A model generated the notes under the pieces. The model saw nothing but the letters and a program-made list of their open reading frames with translations, was not told where the DNA came from and did not search any database. Both the position numbers and the translations under genes were made by a program. From Liolophura sinensis (lineage: Eukaryota; Mollusca; Polyplacophora; Chitonida; Chitonidae), in NCBI RefSeq assembly GCF_032854445.1, contig NC_088303.1, positions 36,313,265 to 36,377,264 of the forward strand: 64,000 nt of DNA. The letters are read 5' to 3'. Shown piece by piece: positions 1 to 11,088 of the stretch. The stretch's first letter is position 1; each line of letters begins with the position of its first letter.

Positions 1-145
1 TGCCTTCGGTAAGTCGTCTCAGTGAAGCAGCACTAGATAAAAGAGCGGTGAAAATCCATCCTGCTACAAGGAGGCACTTCGTCGTCATATGACTGAAAAA
101 TTGTTGAGTACGACGTTAAACCCCAAGCACTCCCTCACTCACCTT
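1..145 (+). repeat. 3' part of a SINE (family 2)
   Basis: This stretch matches 61000-61165, where the same text runs from CTTGCCTTCGGTAAGTCGTC through a GTACGACGTTAAACC block to a CCAAGCACTC tail. The copy starts outside the window. An internal piece present in the other copy (around 61076-61106) is missing here, so the two are diverged members of one family. It probably ends in the intron or upstream region of the phosphoesterase gene. Confidence 0.75.
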
Positions 146-895
146 TGCTTACTAAGAGAACTAAGAGGACTGTTGTCAGTTTTATTTTGAACCATCATCC
201 TGACTATTACTGTGTTCCTTTTATCACAGTTGTGTTGTGTTTGAAGGAAGTCCTCATTTCCTCAGTTAGTCACCATGTTGAGACATATTATAGACATTTA
301 ATACACTTAAATTTAATAGACACTTGAACAGGTAAAGTAACCTAACTTGTTTGTGTGCAGGCTGAGTGCACTAACACCAAATACATCTCATTTACACTGA
401 AATGAAGCTGATCAATCAGCACTAGAAATGACAGAATGTCAGTCTATAGAACAAGTGTTTTGGAACAACTGTATATTTTTGACTTGGACAGGTCAACAAA
501 ATATTTACATGACATGCAAAACTAAAGCGTTTTGCTTTGACTTGCAATTTGCAGAATAACCTGGCAAATATCTGGTAAGGGTGCACTTTACTGTACAATG
601 CCAACCCGCTGTGTCATTTGAGAAAAGGAATTTAGTACATGTAAATAAATTCCAGAGGTGCATATCTACCCCTCTGGAATCACCACTCCAGTGATGTGAG
701 AACGAGTCTGAGCTGGAACGCTCGTATTGCCTGCACCGTGGGCGCGGAATGCAGGGATGATGCTGGCGTGGTGCACACACTTATTTAGGTTACTCTTTTG
801 TTCTTGTGTATTTCTGGTTTGCAGGGTTATTTTGGGGCAGGAGAACTTTCGACCAATAGACCTTGATTGTTATATAGTTGTTTTGTACTATTCAG

Positions 896-1082
896 GATAA
901 ATGATGAGAAGAAGTATCGTTTTGAGAGTGCGCTGAAGGCACCATCCGTCCGCATCATTGAGATCCGTGGCATTCTGTTCGTGCTTGTCAACAGCATGGC
1001 CTTAGAAGGGGATGGCTGTGAGTTCTGCATGGAAGCAGAGTTAGAGCTGAGACAAATCTCGACCAATCTCAAGTGTGCAAAG
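896..1082 (+). CDS. MPPE1: MPPE1/PGAP5-like metallophosphoesterase, internal exon
   Basis: A coding exon bounded by a TTCAG acceptor (ending 895) and a GTAACT donor (1083). It encodes a stretch containing FVLVNSMALEGDGC and a conserved ELELRQIS region, which I recognise from MPPE1 (PGAP5). That enzyme is a Mn-dependent phosphoesterase of the ER exit sites and Golgi that removes an ethanolamine-phosphate side chain from the second mannose of GPI anchors so that GPI proteins can be exported. The exon ends in phase 0. The upstream exons with the GDxxD and GNHD metal motifs lie left of the window. The next exon in frame is 1877-1939. Confidence 0.85.
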
Positions 1083-1439
1083 GTAACTTGTAGTCTGCAG
1101 TGGTGTTTCGAGAGGTGTACATGTGCGTAATGTGTCGTAGCTGGGATAAACACACTAGCACATGATCATTTATGCCTATGGTACTACATTTCAGTCTTCG
1201 ACAACAGCCCAAAATTCAACTCCAGTCCAATTTCTTAAAATGTATTTTAAAGAATTTTCGACTTGAAGCTGTCCCCAAACCCATGTAAAGTCTCAGATGT
1301 CACAACATGTGGAATAAAATACACAGATTTTGCTGAGCTGTTTGTAACTTGAGAGGGTCATAATGCTTTAAGACGGTCAGGCAGATTTGTTTGTCCTGCA
1401 GCAATGAAGTCATGATCATGCTCACTGTAAACAGCTATC

Positions 1440-1610
1440 CAGCTTTTTAAATTTCAGTGTGCCAGTGTATTGTCAGTGCCTAAGGGTAATTTCAGTGTGC
1501 AAATGTGATCTCAAGGGGGCAATATTAGTCTGTTTTGTGGAATGGTAATCTGTAGTGTACCATGGTAATTTCAAGTATGCATTGGTAATCTCAGGTGCGC
1601 AAGGATTATA
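1440..1610 (+). repeat. degenerate short tandem repeat in MPPE1 intron
   Basis: Loose reiteration of a unit like GGTAATCTCAGTGTGCAA, roughly 25-30 bp, with many substitutions. It lies inside the intron between the exons at 896 and 1877. No coding potential is seen. Confidence 0.45.
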
Positions 1611-1876
1611 GTGTGTACTCTCCTGCCTTCATTGTATGAAAGCCAAACAATCAGGATAAGTGAAACGTAACAAAACGTCCAGTAAATTGTGGTCATGGGA
1701 ATTCTTTGATCCACAAGGATGGAATATGCTTAAAAGCAGTGCTCTTTTTAAAAAAAAAGAAAAAATAATACCCATAATGTTAAAATGGTAAAAAAATTGG
1801 GGAGGGGGGGGTGTTGTTGACAATAATGACATATTTTATATTAATTTATTTTGATGTTAATTTTGTTTTTATTTAG

Positions 1877-1939
1877 GCTTATCCAGATTGCTCTCCTCCC
1901 CAAAGTTATCTCCCTTACAGCAAGCCAATTCTTATGCAG
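1877..1939 (+). CDS. MPPE1: MPPE1-like metallophosphoesterase, small exon
   Basis: A 63-nt exon between a TTATTTAG acceptor and a GTATGT donor, both strong. It starts and ends in phase 0. It ends with PILMQ, and the next exon begins HFPMYRDSD, so the join gives the family's conserved 'x-x-L-x-Q-H-[FY]-P-[LM]-Y' block containing a metal-binding histidine. It is too short to be found by ORF length; the call rests on splice signals plus the exact family match across the junction. Confidence 0.85.
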
Positions 1940-2209
1940 GTATGTATTTTGGAAATGCTCCTCTTGTGTTTCATCTTTAATGGTCACTAAATCCTGTAGT
2001 TTGCACGCATACAGAAACTTCACACCTGATATATTCTAATCCATTTCGTAACTAATTTCAAACATGTTCAAGATGTATGTTTATGAACGATTGGATGGTT
2101 TCACAGAGTCAGGGCTATAAATCAGTTTCAATTTTAGTATAATAAACCATTGTGACTCATGAGATTTAATAGACAACTTCATTTATGTTGTTGAGTCACG
2201 CTCTGTGAC

Positions 2210-2846
2210 ATGCTTCATCTGGTGATGTATTCCGCTATGGCAGGTGAAGTCTTTCAGGGTAACTTGCTTCATCTGCTAATGTATTCAGCTATGACAGGTG
2301 AAGTCTTTCAGAGTAACATGCTTCATCTGCTGATTTATTCAGCTATGGCAGGTGAAGTCTTTCAGGTTAACATGCTTCATCTTCTGATGTATTCAGCTAT
2401 GACAGGTGAAGTCTTTCAGGGTAACATGCTTCATCTGCTAATGTATTCAGCTATGACAGGTGAAGTCTTTCAGAGTAACATGCTTCATCTGCTGATGTAT
2501 TCACCTATGACAGGTGAAGTCTTTCAGAGTAACATGCTTCATCTGCTGATGTATTCAGCTATGACAGGTGAAGTCTTTCAGGGTAACATGCTTCATCTGC
2601 TAATGTATTCAGCTATGACAGGTGAAGTCTTTCAGGGTAACATGCTTCATCTGTTAATGTATTCAGCTATGACAGGTGAAGTCTTTCAGAGTAACATGCT
2701 TCATCTGCTGATGTATTCACCTATGACAGGTGAAGTCTTTCAGGGTAACATGCTTCATCTGCTAATGTATTCAGCTATGACAGGTGAAGTCTTTCAGGGT
2801 AACATGCTTCATCTGCTAATGTATTCAGCTATGACAGTTGAAGTCT
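2210..2846 (+). repeat. 54-bp minisatellite, about 12 units, open in one frame
   Basis: About twelve head-to-tail copies of a 54-bp unit (ATGCTTCATCTGCTGATGTA...CTTTCAGGGTAAC) lie in the MPPE1 intron between exons 1877-1939 and 3236-3358. Because 54 is a multiple of 3, one frame stays open for 215 codons and reads as an 18-residue repeat (MLHLLMYSAMTGEVFQGN). The units differ only by scattered substitutions. Each copy contains CTTTCAGGGTAAC, i.e. an acceptor-like AG directly followed by a donor-like GGTAAC. I read it as a minisatellite, not a gene: it lies between two exons that join in frame without it. Confidence 0.9.
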
Positions 2847-3235
2847 TTTATCATTAAATCTCAGCACTTCTAGAAGTCAGTTAACTGGCATTTTTTCTGA
2901 GATGTCATATTTTTTTTAAGAAACTGAACACATTGCAAGTGCCTGTATGCTTTATCCCTGGCTTATGTTTTACCTATATCTGTATATATTTGGCACTTTC
3001 TAACAGAACAGTCGATTAGACTGTGTTGGTCATTAGGTTTGAATTAACTGAGGTAACATAGGCTAGAAATCCATTTCTATATGATCTGGGTTAATTCCCA
3101 TCTTGTCACCCATTTGACCAAATGTTCGACTTGGACTTAACACTAAGACATATCTCACACTCCAGCTGTTGTAAAACAACAAAATGGTTTTTAAAAAAAA
3201 CATATCCATTATATGTAATTTATATTTGTCCTCAG

Positions 3236-3358
3236 CATTTCCCGATGTACAGAGATTCTGACTCCAATTGCTCGCTGCCTGACAAAGCTCCTGATGACAT
3301 ACGCTATGACAAATTCAGACCTAAATTTGATTGCTTGTCCAAAGCGGCAACGAAAAAG
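3236..3358 (+). CDS. MPPE1: MPPE1-like metallophosphoesterase, internal exon
   Basis: Exon after a TTGTCCTCAG acceptor, ending AAAAAG before GTTGGT. It encodes HFPMYRDSDSNCS, the histidine-containing metal-site block, then an acidic linker with PDDIRYDKFRP and a helix (DCLSKAATKK). In vertebrate MPPE1 the same order occurs: HYPLY-type motif, SDxNC, then a region before the 'W-x-x-P-R-L-V-x-S-G-H-T-H' block. Phase 0 at both ends (123 nt). Confidence 0.85.
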
Positions 3359-4024
3359 GTTGGTAAAATGTGTTTTACATTGTGGTTTAATGATGCCCTA
3401 GTGATTCTTTTTGAGTTTTACGGAACATTTTTGTTTTTTGTGTTGTGTTCCAACATCTAGGCTGGCTGAGGGTTGAAGGCACGCAGAGTTTATTCAGTGC
3501 CACAAAGTTTGTTGCAGTGTTTTCTCACATGTGATATAATTCTTCTAAATTTTGGGACATCTGGTCTGTACTTTATAGCCAGTGTACATGTAATTGTAGC
3601 AGGAATTTTTAGTTTCCTTTTATTCACATGGTTAGTCCATCTAGTGAAGAATATGTTCATTGTCTTTACTTTTTCAGAAAACTGAGAGAGAAATGTAATT
3701 CTTTGCTTTCAGTGCTACTAAGATCTGTCCTTAAAATTAAAAGAATAAAGTATAACCCAAATGTGATGTAGAAACTTTCGTGCCACATTTAATGAGCATA
3801 AGACTCCATTAATGGCCCAACAAGCACCATGGCATTAGGACTGTGGGACATTAAAAATTCCCCATGCAAGTCTGAATCTAGTGTGCCAGTGGTCAGGAGT
3901 GGCTCCCCATTTTACCTCCGTCACCCTCTGCTGCTGTATAAATAAAATAATCTTACTTCCAAATGAAGTGAAACAAGAAATAAATTGGTAAGTTTATAAT
4001 GTCATTTGTGATTCTTATTTGTAG

Positions 4025-4165
4025 CTGTTTTCCTGGTTAGAGCCACGCCTTGTGGTCAGTGGTCACACACATCATGGCTGTTACCGTGTCCATGACAACC
4101 AGGTACCAGAGTGGACAGTGGCCTCCTTCAGCTGGAGGAATAAGAAGAATCCCACATTTTTGTTG
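4025..4165 (+). CDS. MPPE1: MPPE1-like metallophosphoesterase, catalytic GHTH exon
   Basis: Exon between a TTGTAG acceptor and a GTGAGT donor, 141 nt, phase 0. It encodes the FSWLEPRLVVSGHTH block, the last metal-binding motif of calcineurin-like phosphoesterases (GHTH), followed by VPEWTVASFSWRN, a family-specific signature of MPPE1. All key residues in this part are present, so the 3' half of the gene looks functional. Confidence 0.9.
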
Positions 4166-4951
4166 GTGAGTCAGTTAGACAGAGGCCATTTAGTTTTTAA
4201 ATGTTGTTTTATTGAACATTACAACGGACTAGTAGGAAAAAATGTCAAAAGTTGTTTGCTTGGGGTAATGAGCTTATTTTGTAAATTTTGGGTATGTTTG
4301 TTACCTTTTGATTTTTTATTATTTTCTTTTCTTTTCTTTTCTGAAGAATGGATTCTGTGGGTATTTTAATTGAAAGTTATTTTAAAGATTATTAAAAATT
4401 CCCTTCTAAACACCTGATTATTTTGCGGGTTTACATTATATTGTTGAATAATGTAGCAACAGCAGCGAGCTACAGTTCAAATGAAATACTGTATGTAAAA
4501 AGACAATTCATAAGTTAAAATGCTTACTTTATTTAAAGTAAGAATAGCTTTTGAGTACCGTACTTTAGTTTTTAATTTCAAAGGTAGGGTTTCCCCAGAC
4601 AAAGAACTTGTGACCTTAATCCTAAATTCTTGTAATGTCCTGTCCTAAGTTGATGGTAAATCACAAAGATTGTAATTATCACTGCCCCATTGACCTGTGT
4701 TCTCGAAGTTGTAAACTCCATGTACATTGTAATAGTTGATAAATGGTAAATTAATATTCAGAGGTACATGAACATATGCATCCTTATGAAGATAGGAGAC
4801 CTCAAAATGGAGAATGTGCAGATTTCTATGGCATGCAAAAATCCGGTTCAACATGCTTGTAGAGACGTTTGTGTGTTTTGTTTACTTACATCAGGGTGAA
4901 CAAAACACATAGTGTGATGTTGTTTGCTGACTACAGTTTTTTTCCTTGCAG

Positions 4952-5107
4952 ATGCTGGCCACAAGTGATGATGTCAGTATAAACCAGTGCTTTCTCCCCA
5001 ATGAGGGCACAGTTATTTGGATTTATATTTTAGGTGGATTTTTTATCTTTGTAGTTACTGTTATTTTACCACGACATTTCAACAACCATGTTACTAGATA
5101 CAGCTGA
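4952..5107 (+). CDS. MPPE1: MPPE1-like metallophosphoesterase, terminal exon
   Basis: The last exon follows a TTTCCTTGCAG acceptor and ends with TGA at 5105-5107. It encodes a short lumenal piece (INQCFLPNE) and one hydrophobic helix (about 20 residues, WIYILGGFFIFVVTVIL), then a short tail HFNNHVTRYS. A single C-terminal membrane anchor at this place fits MPPE1, which is a two-pass ER/Golgi membrane protein. The start codon and N-terminal anchor are not in the window. Confidence 0.85.
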   Translation: MLATSDDVSINQCFLPNEGTVIWIYILGGFFIFVVTVILPRHFNNHVTRYS

Positions 5108-5737
5108 CATTTCCTAAATATAATTTATCTATTCTATATGAAAGATGAAATTCAATTAGTATGCTATTGGTGGAAGAAAAAGGTATAGTTTTATTTTATT
5201 TTGTGAATAATCAAGTGCTTTGTGTAGATACATGTTTTATTTAAGCCAGTCCAAAACAGAATTTCTCATGGGTACCTAGTGCTTCAGATTTGATATTTGT
5301 AGAATTTTGATATCAAATATTGTGTAATCATCATATGGTTTGATCAACTTAATGCTCAATCTGATCTGTGATTCTTTGATATATTTTTGAAAGAAGCTTT
5401 TAAAATGGAAGACTAGTTAAGCCAAGATTTTTTACAAAACCTAGCTAAGTGGGAAAGCAGCCATGGTATAAACTACTGAGAAGTTATTACAGTGGTATAG
5501 CGCTGTGTAAAGGGAAGCAACTCTAGCAGCCATTGAAGATGACGTCTCCATTTCACTGTTTGCAATTCTGAACTTTCAGTTAAAACTAATGACACATTCC
5601 TACTTCCTACAACGTGTACTTTATAATGAGGCAGCTGGTAAAGATTAAGTTAGTACTTTTAACTTAAAACTTAAGAATTAAACATGTAGGTGAAACAATG
5701 TTTAAACCCTTTACCAGTTAAAATACCAACAAACTAT

Positions 5738-5788
5738 AATAAATATGTCATGTATTTTCATAGAGTTAGTATATTTTTATTCAATAAA
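5738..5788 (+). terminator. candidate polyadenylation signals of MPPE1
   Basis: Two AATAAA hexamers, 5738-5743 and 5783-5788, lie about 630-680 bp after the MPPE1 stop codon in AT-rich DNA. Either could end the transcript; there is no transcript evidence here. Confidence 0.4.
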
Positions 5789-5789
5789 A

Positions 5790-8700
5790 AATGGGTCTGT
5801 TTTTCCATGGATAACTAGATTTGCTTTCCTCTGCAGAAGCCTCTGTGTACATATGTGTATATAAATCATGATTTTCCATGTCAATTATGTAGACACTCAC
5901 TGTTAAGAAATGTTATTCCCGGACCACTTAAGAGTAAATAATGCATAATTAAGGTGTGGTGGAACTGGTGTAAAAGTTGGCTGGAAGGGGGCATATGTGT
6001 TTTGTAAATATGTAGCGCAACATATAATTAAAGTTTTATTTCACTGGTGTTTAGATCATGCATTCTTTTTCACTTATACAAAGAACATAGTTACTGACAG
6101 AAAGAACATAGTGATAGTCTTAACTCAGGAACTGTATAGAGACATAAACTGTTATTTATGTGTCAAAGTCGTTGTGTATCCCAGGCTCTATAAATTTCCC
6201 AAAGTTTGCATGTCAATATGCAAGATGACTGAAGCACTTCAGGATAATGGGATGTACATGCAGAATTTACATTTCTGTGCATTCACAGGCTTCAGTTTGT
6301 TGAATGTGAACAGTGCTGTGTAAATTAATGTAATACGTGTAATTCAAAATTCTGTGCATATTTAAAACCTAATACTAAATTACAGTTTTGTAAGTGTAGC
6401 TCTGAATTCCTATACTTTCTAATTAGTTGTTTCATTCTTGAATGGTTATCAAATTCAACATTTAGATACATTTAATATCCGAATAATCCTGAAACTTTTG
6501 TGGGACCAAGGTCTGAAATTTACTCCACAAGCGTGCTGTTTATGCATATGTTAACTCTCTTGTGATTGGCTTGTTGACTTCTTCTATGTGTTAGATATCA
6601 GCTACATTCAACTGTTTTGCATATGTTATCTCTCTTGTGATTGGGTTGTGAAGTGTTGAAAGGCAATCAAATATTTGAATGCTATGGAGTGCTTTATGAG
6701 CCACACTGACAGTATCTAGGAACTGTGACGTCACATTACTTTTTTTTCCCCTCAGCAGAAGGAATTTTTGTGAACATTATTTCAGTAATCTTTTACTCAT
6801 GGGTATAGAGAGTTATCCCAACATTCAGTGTTGTGATTAAAATTGGAAAAACTTCTTGTGACGCCACAGTTCCTAAACTTTGATAGTATGGTTCATAAAT
6901 CCCACCTTAAAATTCAGATGTTTGAACGCCTTACTTGTTTTCACAAAAATCTAAAAAAAGTATATGAAAGTAAATTTATGTATAGTTTTAATTGGTCTAT
7001 GTAGTGATGTTTACTTCGATTTTTAGAGGTCTTTTCCTTTAATGAACAATAGACTACATTTCCAGAGCTAAGGCCTGAATTTCCATGGGCAAATTGCTGC
7101 AGGTGAAGTTCTTTGTTTTTATAATAACCTGATATCCCAGGCAATTTGTCTTGTGTGCAATGATTTATTTCAAATTTGTTTAGAGTTGTCTTATGTTTAA
7201 AAACAAAAAAAATATTGTATTTGATTGATTGAATTTGAGCCATGTCTGACTAAAATGTTGTAAGTGTGTGGTTCTTTTGAACAAAGAATCGTGTTTCGTC
7301 AAATCTTGGAGTTTTAGAAAATTTACACAAAGGCCCACACTGTACACGTAGTAATTAATTGTGTCACCACTGATAATTTGGGCCAGTGGCCCCTGGAATG
7401 GTCGTCACACCTTTCATGAGTAGACTTATACCTGGTAAGAACGTACATATATCTGTTCTTTTAGAGAAAGTTAATATTTACGTTTAGATGATTAACCCTG
7501 GGATAAAACTTCACTGTGTCACGCGAGCCTCATTAAGGCTGAGTTACATTGATCTAATACATAGAATTCTACGAAGGATTGTGCAGCAATGCAGAGACCA
7601 CGTGGCCAAAATTAGGGCCTATGCTCTTTTAGCATGACACTTTGAGTGCAAAAAGTTGTCTGAGACTTACTGGGTTTTATACCAACCAGGTTATGTCTAT
7701 TTTAAGTTTATTATGAGCTGTGCTGTAGTTACTTGTATATTCATTGCATTGTTCTGCCAGACCCTGTTTCCCTATCAGATCTTTAAGGGCCTTTGACCTT
7801 CTTGCCTGTTCATTTTCTATTCACGTACACTTAAACCAGATAAGATACAATTACAGATACGTTTGAAACGAAGAACTATGTAACGTGAGTCAGTCTGTAC
7901 AAGTGCATCAATGGATCTACTCAAGAGTCAAATCTTTGTCCATTCTAGATATTGTGGAAATGACCACCATTGGGTCTATAACTATTCTACTGTAGCAATG
8001 GTTAAAACTGTTTTTTTTTTTTTTTTGCAGAAATGAATTTTGACATTTCGTCAGCGAACGACTGGCATCATGTATGTCAAAGCTTACACAAAATAATTTA
8101 CTTTAACATAAGTAAGGGAGTGCACCTGAACATGACACGGGGAATCTTGGTAGTTGTGATCAGGGGTTGTGACAGATATTACATTTTGAGTCGTGTACAT
8201 TTGTGAATATTTACAGCCACGCTTATTCTGTATCTGCTACTTTCTTTGTATTAAATACGGATATCATCTATATATACAGTACAAGGAGCCACATCAGTAC
8301 CGCATCAGTTTGTCTTATATTTGTTTTTTGTGATCACTGAGTGATGTTAAAAAGTGACCGAGACAGGAGACCCAGCCAAGGGCAAAAGACTCAAGAATGT
8401 AAGACTCATTATAGGCGTATGTACAATATATTAAAAGTTATTAAATGCAAGCCCATGCTGGTATATTATGTATGTCCTTGGTTTTTGCTTCATTTTGCAC
8501 GTTTACGGCTATAATCTACGAAACGGCCCAATTGAAACTTGACCATTTATCTCATTGAACCCATGTTTCAATTCAGAAAAATCAACAATCCAAATGAATA
8601 CAGAAAAAATGTCAAAGTCTAATAAAAGACAAACCAGCCATAATTTTGTCGAAAATGAACGTATCGGCTCGAAATTTGATGTGTATGTTATCATTGCGAA

Positions 8701-8980
8701 GTACCATGAACCGTTGGAAGTCTGGGAAAAAAGTCCAAAGACAAGACTAAACGATGACAAAAGTAAGTTGACGGAAACAGAGGAAACGATCTGAAACCTC
8801 CAATTTGATTCTCATGGTGAAGTCATTTGCCAAGTGTAGATTCAGTAGGATGAATCGTGGTGCAAAACAATCGTGTCTGGAAAACTGATTGTTGATGGAC
8901 TGACAGAGGAAGTGCACGTCATTGTCCATTGGTTCCGATATTGCCCAATGGTTCCGATACCGGGATCAACAAGCACAACC
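5790..8980. other. intergenic DNA, no supported gene
   Basis: AT-rich sequence with frequent stops. A short near-duplicate (GCATATGTTA...CTCTCTTGTGATTGG) occurs at about 6542-6572 and 6618-6648. Short ORFs here do not look like exons of a family I recognise, and I could not pair them with splice sites. Confidence 0.5.
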
Positions 8981-8984
8981 TCTC

Positions 8985-9135
8985 CGGCCGTACGTTTGAA
9001 GGTCTGCCAGCATCCTGCGGATGGTCGTGGGTGTCCCCCGGTCTCTGCCCGATTTCTTCCCGTCCGGCCGCCGCCGTATAAGTGAAATATTCTTGAGTAT
9101 GGCGGAAAACACCAATTGAATAAATATATAAACCA
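8985..9135 (+). repeat. SINE (family 1), 5'-truncated copy
   Basis: Matches the SINE consensus seen complete at 58920-59187: CTGCGGATGGTCGTGGG..., the GGCCGCCGCCGTATAAGTG block, then GAAATATTCTTGAGTA and an AAACACCAAT/AATAAAT tail. The tRNA-like head is missing. Confidence 0.8.
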
Positions 9136-9254
9136 AGTGTGCATGGCTATGTTTGCAGAGGTAAGGGGGTGGGGGAGGGGGGGGGGGGTGCTTTGGTACC
9201 TAGCCCAAGGTATACCTCTAGAGGTTGAGCACCCATGGAGATGGCGTGTTCAAA

Positions 9255-9668
9255 TATTCCTCGGCCGCTTCGGTGGCCTAATGGTTGGAGAGTCCACTTC
9301 GAAGTTGAGAGACCCCGGATCAAACTCTGGTCGGGTCACACCAGAGGCTTTAAAAATGGTATTTGCTGCTGCTTCGGAGCTCAGCACTGAAAGCTTGGGG
9401 CAAGGAAACATGATTGGCTGGCCCGGTGTCAGTAAAGTGTGAGTGTGTGGGGTGTCATGCTTAGTGTCTTAGGCGTGATAGGCGTCAAGTCAAAGGCAGC
9501 CCATGGACTCGCCTAGCTCCAGGTGACTGTTTCAACTCCTCTCTTGATACCGCGCTGTCAAGATTATTGCCAGCCTAGTATAAGTGTATGTACAGACACC
9601 TAATGACTCTTCCTCGCCACATGACGATTATTATTAAACACGACATTAATCCCCAAGCATATATAGGC
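9255..9668 (+). repeat. tRNA-headed SINE (family 3)
   Basis: Starts with a tRNA-like head: an A-box-like GTGGCCTAATGGTTGGAGAG and a B-box-like GGATCAAACTC about 40 bases later. A body of about 300 bp follows, ending in CACGACATTAATCCCCAAGC, which resembles the tail of family 2 (GACGTTAAACCCCAAGCACTC). Head and tail identify it as a SINE; family 2 and family 3 share the tail but not the body. Confidence 0.65.
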
Positions 9669-10357
9669 CTACATAACGAAGATGTTATCTGATTAGTGCC
9701 TTGTATCACAATCACACCGAAACACACAATGTAGGTTTCAGAATTTCGTAAGATACTCATTGTGGTTTGTATTAATACAATTCTTATTTATTAATTAATA
9801 ACAATTGTATTAATTATACAGAAGGTGGCAAGACTTTTGAAATAGGTGTACAAACTGTTTCGTGCTGGAATTAGACATCGTCTTATGTAATACAAACGAA
9901 TTTCAATAATGGGTTTGCTAGATGGTGAATGTCCATGCTGCATCGCAACATCTAGAATGCTTGGTTCAAATGCAAACTGCATGTAATGTAAACAAGTTTT
10001 GCTCACTGAATGGACTTGCGGAATTGCAAGATTTTAGAAAAGTCACGCTATGAAATACCCGCCAAGAATTGTTAAATACCATTTTATTTTATTTTGTAGC
10101 TCATCTTGACAGGTCTGCTACACTAGTATACATTTTCCGGATATGTAATGTTAAAGTCAGCGCTAAACATTCCAGTTAAGGTCAAAATCTTGAAAATGGT
10201 TCAGGCCTTTTTAGTCCCACAGCAGTTTGTGGGGGTAGCCAGATGTAGGTCTGTGATGTATTAATACCCATGAACTGGAGTTGTACATAAAAAAACGGGG
10301 GTGCGTTTGGCCTTAAAGTCCATAGAGCAATGGGTTCAGTCCTTTCCAAGCGTGACG

Positions 10358-11088
10358 CTGTTCAGTTGATTTTTTTTTTTTTTTTGATTGGTGTTTTATG
10401 CCGTACTCAAGAATATTTCACTTATACGACGGCGGCCAGCGTTATGGACACAGACCCCCATTACAACTTCCGTTTTTCGGTAGGGACGATTGTAGTTCTG
10501 TGAATTTTAGGGTATAAAGTCTTTTTTTGCTCCCAGGCGTCCATTTTTGGTGCACAGGTGCATGCTTGGTATTAAAATGCTGGAAACTGTCTAAACTTTG
10601 AGGAGGTATGAGCTTTATTGATGAAAGTTTGAAATTCTGGGTGAGAGGACACAAGGTGTGAGGTAGTGATGAGGCTGCGAGTGACGTCCCCTTGGCGTTG
10701 CTAGGCACGCCTCCCAGCTGCCGGCATGGAAAGGTCCAGATTTTGACGGTCAACCTATGTCAAGATTTTTATGGCTTCTTTCTCACAGGCTGGGCCAGGT
10801 ATGCACCAAAGCTTATTGGCCACGGAATGTTTGGGACTGAGCTACAGCACTAGACGTTAACATTGTCGCTTATGGAAAATTAATGGGGGTCCGAGGCCTT
10901 ATGGTGGGTGGAAACCGGGCACAGCCTGAGGGAAACCCACGACCATCCGCAGGTTGCTGGAAGACCTTCCCACGTACGGCCGGAGAGGAAGGCAGCATGG
11001 GCTGGTCTTGAACTCACAGCGACCACATTGGTGAGAGGCTTCTGGGTCATTACGCTGCGCTAGCGCGCTAACCGACCTGTTCAGTTGA
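10358..11088 (-). repeat. full-length SINE (family 1) with 12-bp target duplication, split by a MITE
   Basis: A complete family-1 SINE in minus orientation: T-rich tail at 10370, GCCGTACTCAAGAATATTTC body, and tRNA-like head (GCTGCGCTAGCGCGCTAACC) ending at about 11076. Both sides carry the same 12 bases, CTGTTCAGTTGA (10358-10369 and 11077-11088), a clean target-site duplication. The body is interrupted at 10446-10898 by another element. Confidence 0.85.
10446..10898. mobile_element. MITE of about 450 bp nested inside a SINE
   Basis: The SINE text is broken after CAGCGTTAT and resumes with TTATGGTGGG, so the insert is flanked by TTAT. The ends are imperfect inverted repeats, GG-N6-ACCCCCATTA at the left and its complement at the right. 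A near-identical copy is at 50653-51101. A minus-strand reading frame of about 100 codons is open in both copies but resembles no transposase I know, so this is probably a non-autonomous DNA transposon. Confidence 0.65.

Noticed and set aside
8555-8794. A 79-codon ORF with many Lys and Ser (MNPCFNSEKSTIQMN...).
   Set aside because: Its complement is open too (8509-8760), there are no motifs, splice signals or neighbours to support a gene.
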